A stretch of DNA of 23,931 bases from a virus. A program made the position numbers and the translations under genes. The notes below the pieces were generated by a model. The model was not told the origin of the DNA, searched no databases, and saw only the letters and a program-made list of their open reading frames with translations. Location: positions 1-23,931 of IMG/VR virus record IMGVR_UViG_3300044613_002452; one strand, given 5' to 3'. Shown here piece by piece: positions 22,138 to 23,931 of this stretch; position 1 is the stretch's first letter; every line of letters starts with the position of its first letter.

Positions 22138-22890
22138 ATGAGAGCGCGGCACAGACACTTCAAATTCGGCGCAGTGGAAAAAGCCAGACTTGTTCTGGAC
22201 AGCCGCTACATCCACCAGAGCGATGACACCGAAGTAAGTCCTTGGGCAGATCGCAGTGGAGGCGGCAACGATGTTTCGCAAGCCACTTCCGCCAATCGCC
22301 CAAAATTTCAGACAGCGGAGCAGGGAGGCAACGGTGTCGTGCGCTTCGACGGCTCCAACGATGTGCTGACGCGCAATGAGATCACAATTTCTTCGCCAGT
22401 GGCAGCTACTGCGTTTTTGTATTTTAAAAGAACCGCTTCTAACGACATTCGGACAATCATTGAAGTGCCAGACTATGTGCGTGTGGCCCAGATCGACGCA
22501 GGTTCTTCAAACGGGTCGGACGCTGGATTGAATTGGATTGGCTGGGCCGACAACGGAACAAGCGTTATTGATCCGTCGCAAGGCGTTGATGTCGCTGCTG
22601 GAGCCTATGCGCTTTGTGTAATTACTTACAACGGCGGAACATCAAACAACAAAGACAGCTACACGTTTTCCCGCGATGGCACTTTACAAACTATTGTCCA
22701 AGGAACGGCTGGAGGCAACGCGGCCCTTGGCCGCTTATCTAATGTCGGCATCGGCGGCAGATCAAACAACACACAACTGGCCTCGGTCGATATTGGTTTC
22801 GTCGGCATCTTCGGCATCGACATGGCATCGCCTCTTCGCAAGCGGTGCGAACACGCCAACGCTTTTGCTTTCAAACATTCCTGCAACTAA
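22138..22890 (+). CDS. LamG/ConA-like lectin-fold tail protein
   Basis: This 250-residue protein is probably a carbohydrate-binding virion protein. The segment LVLDSRYIHQSDDTEVSPWADRSGGGNDVSQAT (about 19-51), followed by RPKF and VVRFDGSNDVL (about 67-77), is the typical beginning of LamG/concanavalin-like beta-sandwich domains, where W.D.SG.G.....Q and V.FDG..D are conserved. Later strands (TAFLYFKRTA, YALCVITYNGGT, DSYTFSRDGT, VDIGFVGIFG) complete the jelly roll. No catalytic site is seen. It follows the fibre by 2 bases. The last two thirds are more A/T-rich than the start, hinting at domain exchange. It could be a second receptor-binding or decoration protein. Confidence 0.68.
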   Translation: MRARHRHFKFGAVEKARLVLDSRYIHQSDDTEVSPWADRSGGGNDVSQATSANRPKFQTAEQGGNGVVRFDGSNDVLTRNEITISSPVAATAFLYFKRTASNDIRTIIEVPDYVRVAQIDAGSSNGSDAGLNWIGWADNGTSVIDPSQGVDVAAGAYALCVITYNGGTSNNKDSYTFSRDGTLQTIVQGTAGGNAALGRLSNVGIGGRSNNTQLASVDIGFVGIFGIDMASPLRKRCEHANAFAFKHSCN

Positions 22891-22895
22891 CCGCC

Positions 22896-23270
22896 ATGAC
22901 CCATCTCCGCTACGAATCCCAGACCCGCACCGAAACCGACCAGAGCGTCATCGACAACCTTGTCCGCAAGGGATGGGAGATTTTCACGCCAGAGCCAGTG
23001 GTGGAGGTGCCGCCGCTTTTGACCGCCGAACAGGCCGTTGCTCAATACTTCTCGCCCTACCAGACGCTCGCCCTGCAACGCTTGGAGATGGCCCTCATGC
23101 AAGCAGGCAAGCCCCTCGGCCCGAAGATGACCGCCGCGAAGACATGGCTAGAAACCGTCATGCTTTCATGGGCCGCATCCCCGACACCCGCACCAGCGGA
23201 GGCTTTCGGCGTGCCGCAGGCGAGCTTTGCGGAGGCGAGTGGGGAGGCTGTTGCCTCGCTCAATAGCTAG
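22896..23270 (+). CDS. Hypothetical protein after the fibre genes
   Basis: This 124-residue protein is not recognised with confidence. It has an N-terminal polar segment, a Pro/Val/Glu linker (FTPEPVVEVPPLLTAEQAV, about 30-49), then helices (YQTLALQRLEMALMQAGKPLG, KMTAAKTWLETVMLSWAAS) and an Ala/Ser/Pro-rich tail. Small proteins just after the tail fibre often act as fibre-assembly chaperones or attach to the fibre, which would fit its size and position, but no diagnostic motif is present. The start is ATG 22896, 5 bases after the lectin-like gene stop. After it comes the TTGACA motif of the lysis cassette. Confidence 0.5.
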   Translation: MTHLRYESQTRTETDQSVIDNLVRKGWEIFTPEPVVEVPPLLTAEQAVAQYFSPYQTLALQRLEMALMQAGKPLGPKMTAAKTWLETVMLSWAASPTPAPAEAFGVPQASFAEASGEAVASLNS

Positions 23271-23273
23271 GCT

Positions 23274-23292
23274 TTGACACCCCGGCGAGGGC
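23274..23292 (+). promoter_or_regulatory. TTGACA-N13 start-site motif
   Basis: TTGACA at 23274-23279 is followed by 13 nt ending in GGCGAGGGC, abutting ATG 23293. The upstream stop codon (TAG 23268-23270) is outside the motif. Confidence 0.55.
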
Positions 23293-23460
23293 ATGGTCAC
23301 CACGATCCTCGCTAGACTCAAAGAACGCAGCACATGGGCCGGACTCGCCACGCTCACGGCGGCGGTCGGCTGGAAACTCGACCCGGAGCAATGGAGCGCC
23401 ATTGCGGCGGCTGCCATCGCGGCAATTAGCCTCTACGAAGTCTTTCGCCGGGAGAAGTGA
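23293..23460 (+). CDS. Small membrane protein, probable holin
   Basis: This 55-residue protein has one or two short hydrophobic stretches, WAGLATLTAAVGWKL (about 14-28) and WSAIAAAAIAAISLYEVF (about 33-50), with a basic start and a basic end (RREK). The pattern of KERSTWAGLA-type start, a D/E turn between two helices and a charged tail is common to short phage holin-like proteins that let the endolysin through the inner membrane. It is the first gene of the end module and is followed by a lipoprotein, consistent with a lysis cassette. The start is fixed by the TTGACA-N13-ATG motif. The stop is 2 bases before the next ATG. Confidence 0.6.
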   Translation: MVTTILARLKERSTWAGLATLTAAVGWKLDPEQWSAIAAAAIAAISLYEVFRREK

Positions 23461-23462
23461 CA

Positions 23463-23678
23463 ATGCGCTTTGCCGCGCTAGTGCTTGCGCTGCTCGCCAC
23501 GGGTTGCGCCTCAATGCCTCAAATGAATGGCGACAGCCTTTCGCTCGGAAAAAGCGGATGGCAAATGTCTGGGGGCGCGGACTTCGACAAGAAGGTTTGG
23601 TTCGTCATGTTCTGGCGTCCTTGGGGCAAGTCGGAAACTGACGCTGCGGCGGTTGCAGACAAAATCGTCCTGCCGTGA
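23463..23678 (+). CDS. Small lipoprotein, possible outer-membrane spanin subunit
   Basis: This 71-residue protein starts MRFAALVLALLATGC: a lipoprotein signal with lipobox LATGC, cleaved before Cys15. The mature part is about 57 residues, polar, with three tryptophans (SGWQM, KKVWFVMFWRPWG). Position after a holin-like gene is usual for Rz1-type spanin lipoproteins, which help disrupt the outer membrane. Rz1-type proteins tend to be proline-rich, which this one is not, so another periplasmic or superinfection role is possible. It is coupled to the next gene (GTGA). The lipidation site would imply a Gram-negative host if it is used. Confidence 0.55.
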   Translation: MRFAALVLALLATGCASMPQMNGDSLSLGKSGWQMSGGADFDKKVWFVMFWRPWGKSETDAAAVADKIVLP

Positions 23679-23836
23679 AAGCGTGGTGGCTGCGTCACGC
23701 CTTCGGACGCAAGCCGCAGCCATCTGACACGCGGCCCTTCTTCACGCGCCTCTTCACCTCGATCCGCCTCGTGGTCAAAGGGACGTGCAAAAAAGGCATC
23801 ACATTCATCGGCGTCCGGGGCGGGACGGACTTTTAG
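23675..23836 (+). CDS. Small basic hypothetical protein
   Basis: This 53-residue protein begins at GTG 23675, overlapping the lipoprotein stop (GTGA). It is strongly basic with Phe-rich segments (RPFFTRLFTSIRLVVKG, CKKGITFIGVRGG), so it could lie on a membrane surface. No known family is recognised. It is supported by continued G/C-rich codon use and by the tight overlap. It may be a lysis accessory or a short unrelated ORF. Confidence 0.4.
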   Translation: MKAWWLRHAFGRKPQPSDTRPFFTRLFTSIRLVVKGTCKKGITFIGVRGGTDF

Positions 23837-23839
23837 AAA

Positions 23840-23931
23840 ATGAAAGCACTCATCACATGGTTCAGTCGTTTATTCGCGGCCTCTCCAAATGGCCCACTGC
23901 CGACCTCGCAGAACTCCTCCTCAGTATCAAA
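23840..23931 (+). CDS. Partial gene at the window end
   Basis: An open frame starts at ATG 23840, 3 bases after the previous stop, and runs off the window after 30 codons. The beginning, MKALITWFSRLFAASPNGPL, contains a basic-hydrophobic start that could be a signal-anchor. Its position after holin-like and lipoprotein genes would suit an endolysin or further lysis gene, but nothing catalytic is visible yet. Confidence 0.35.
   Translation, partial: MKALITWFSRLFAASPNGPLPTSQNSSSVS

Noticed and set aside
1-23931. tRNA genes, CRISPR array, insertion sequence, integrase or toxin-antitoxin genes
   Set aside because: I found no cloverleaf, regular spacer-repeat array, transposase motif, integrase catalytic motif or small paired regulator frame.

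Overview
The window is a compact, entirely rightward (+ strand) late operon of a tailed bacteriophage or prophage. The order small terminase, large terminase, gpW-like connector, portal, protease/scaffold and capsid, followed by connector, tail-terminator, tail-tube, chaperone and tape-measure genes, matches the lambda-type siphovirus plan (Nu1-A-W-B-C/Nu3-E ... FII-Z-U-V-G-H). There is no integrase, repressor, tRNA or recognisable host gene, so free virus and prophage cannot be told apart. The host is uncertain. G/C-rich codons, many starts without a well-placed Shine-Dalgarno (SD) sequence, and RTNLG-type fibre repeats would suit an uncultured Gram-negative such as a verrucomicrobial relative, but that is a weak inference. 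The predicted signal peptides and the lipoprotein argue for a Gram-negative envelope.

Layout. 1-134: leader, possibly holding cos and the promoter. 135-2374: packaging ATPase genes. 2425-3065: three small genes including the gpW-like connector. 3067-6363: portal, maturation protease with a nested in-frame scaffold, and major capsid protein. 6364-6474: tandem terminator-like hairpins. 6475-8747: two glycosyltransferase genes inserted between capsid and connector genes. 8765-11174: head-completion, neck and tail-terminator genes; the terminator looks internally duplicated. 11203-13795: tail tube, assembly chaperone and a short tape measure. 13800-16645: distal tail genes, turning markedly A/T-rich. 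16671-18115: a third glycosyltransferase and an RmlC-like cupin. 18146-23270: receptor-binding and fibre genes, with a secreted fibre-like protein and a small two-helix membrane protein among them. 23293-23931: a likely lysis cassette (holin-like, lipoprotein, small basic protein and the start of a further gene cut by the window). No stretch over 300 bases lacks a gene.

The most unusual signal is a recurrent start-site motif: TTGACA (once TTGACT) 13-16 nt before a start codon, often with GAGGGC directly abutting the ATG. It precedes genes at 2805, 4602, 8765, 9104, 11203, 18146 (start displaced by 6 nt), 23293 and probably 16671, and also the internal in-frame ATG at 5058 that would release the scaffold from the protease ORF. 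It lacks a matching -10 box and GAGGGC is too close to the ATG for ordinary SD pairing, so it looks like an uncharacterised initiation or regulatory element. Other notable items are a phage-borne glycan-modification gene set, a fused double tail-terminator, and a signal-peptide-bearing fibre-like protein that might be a surface decoy.
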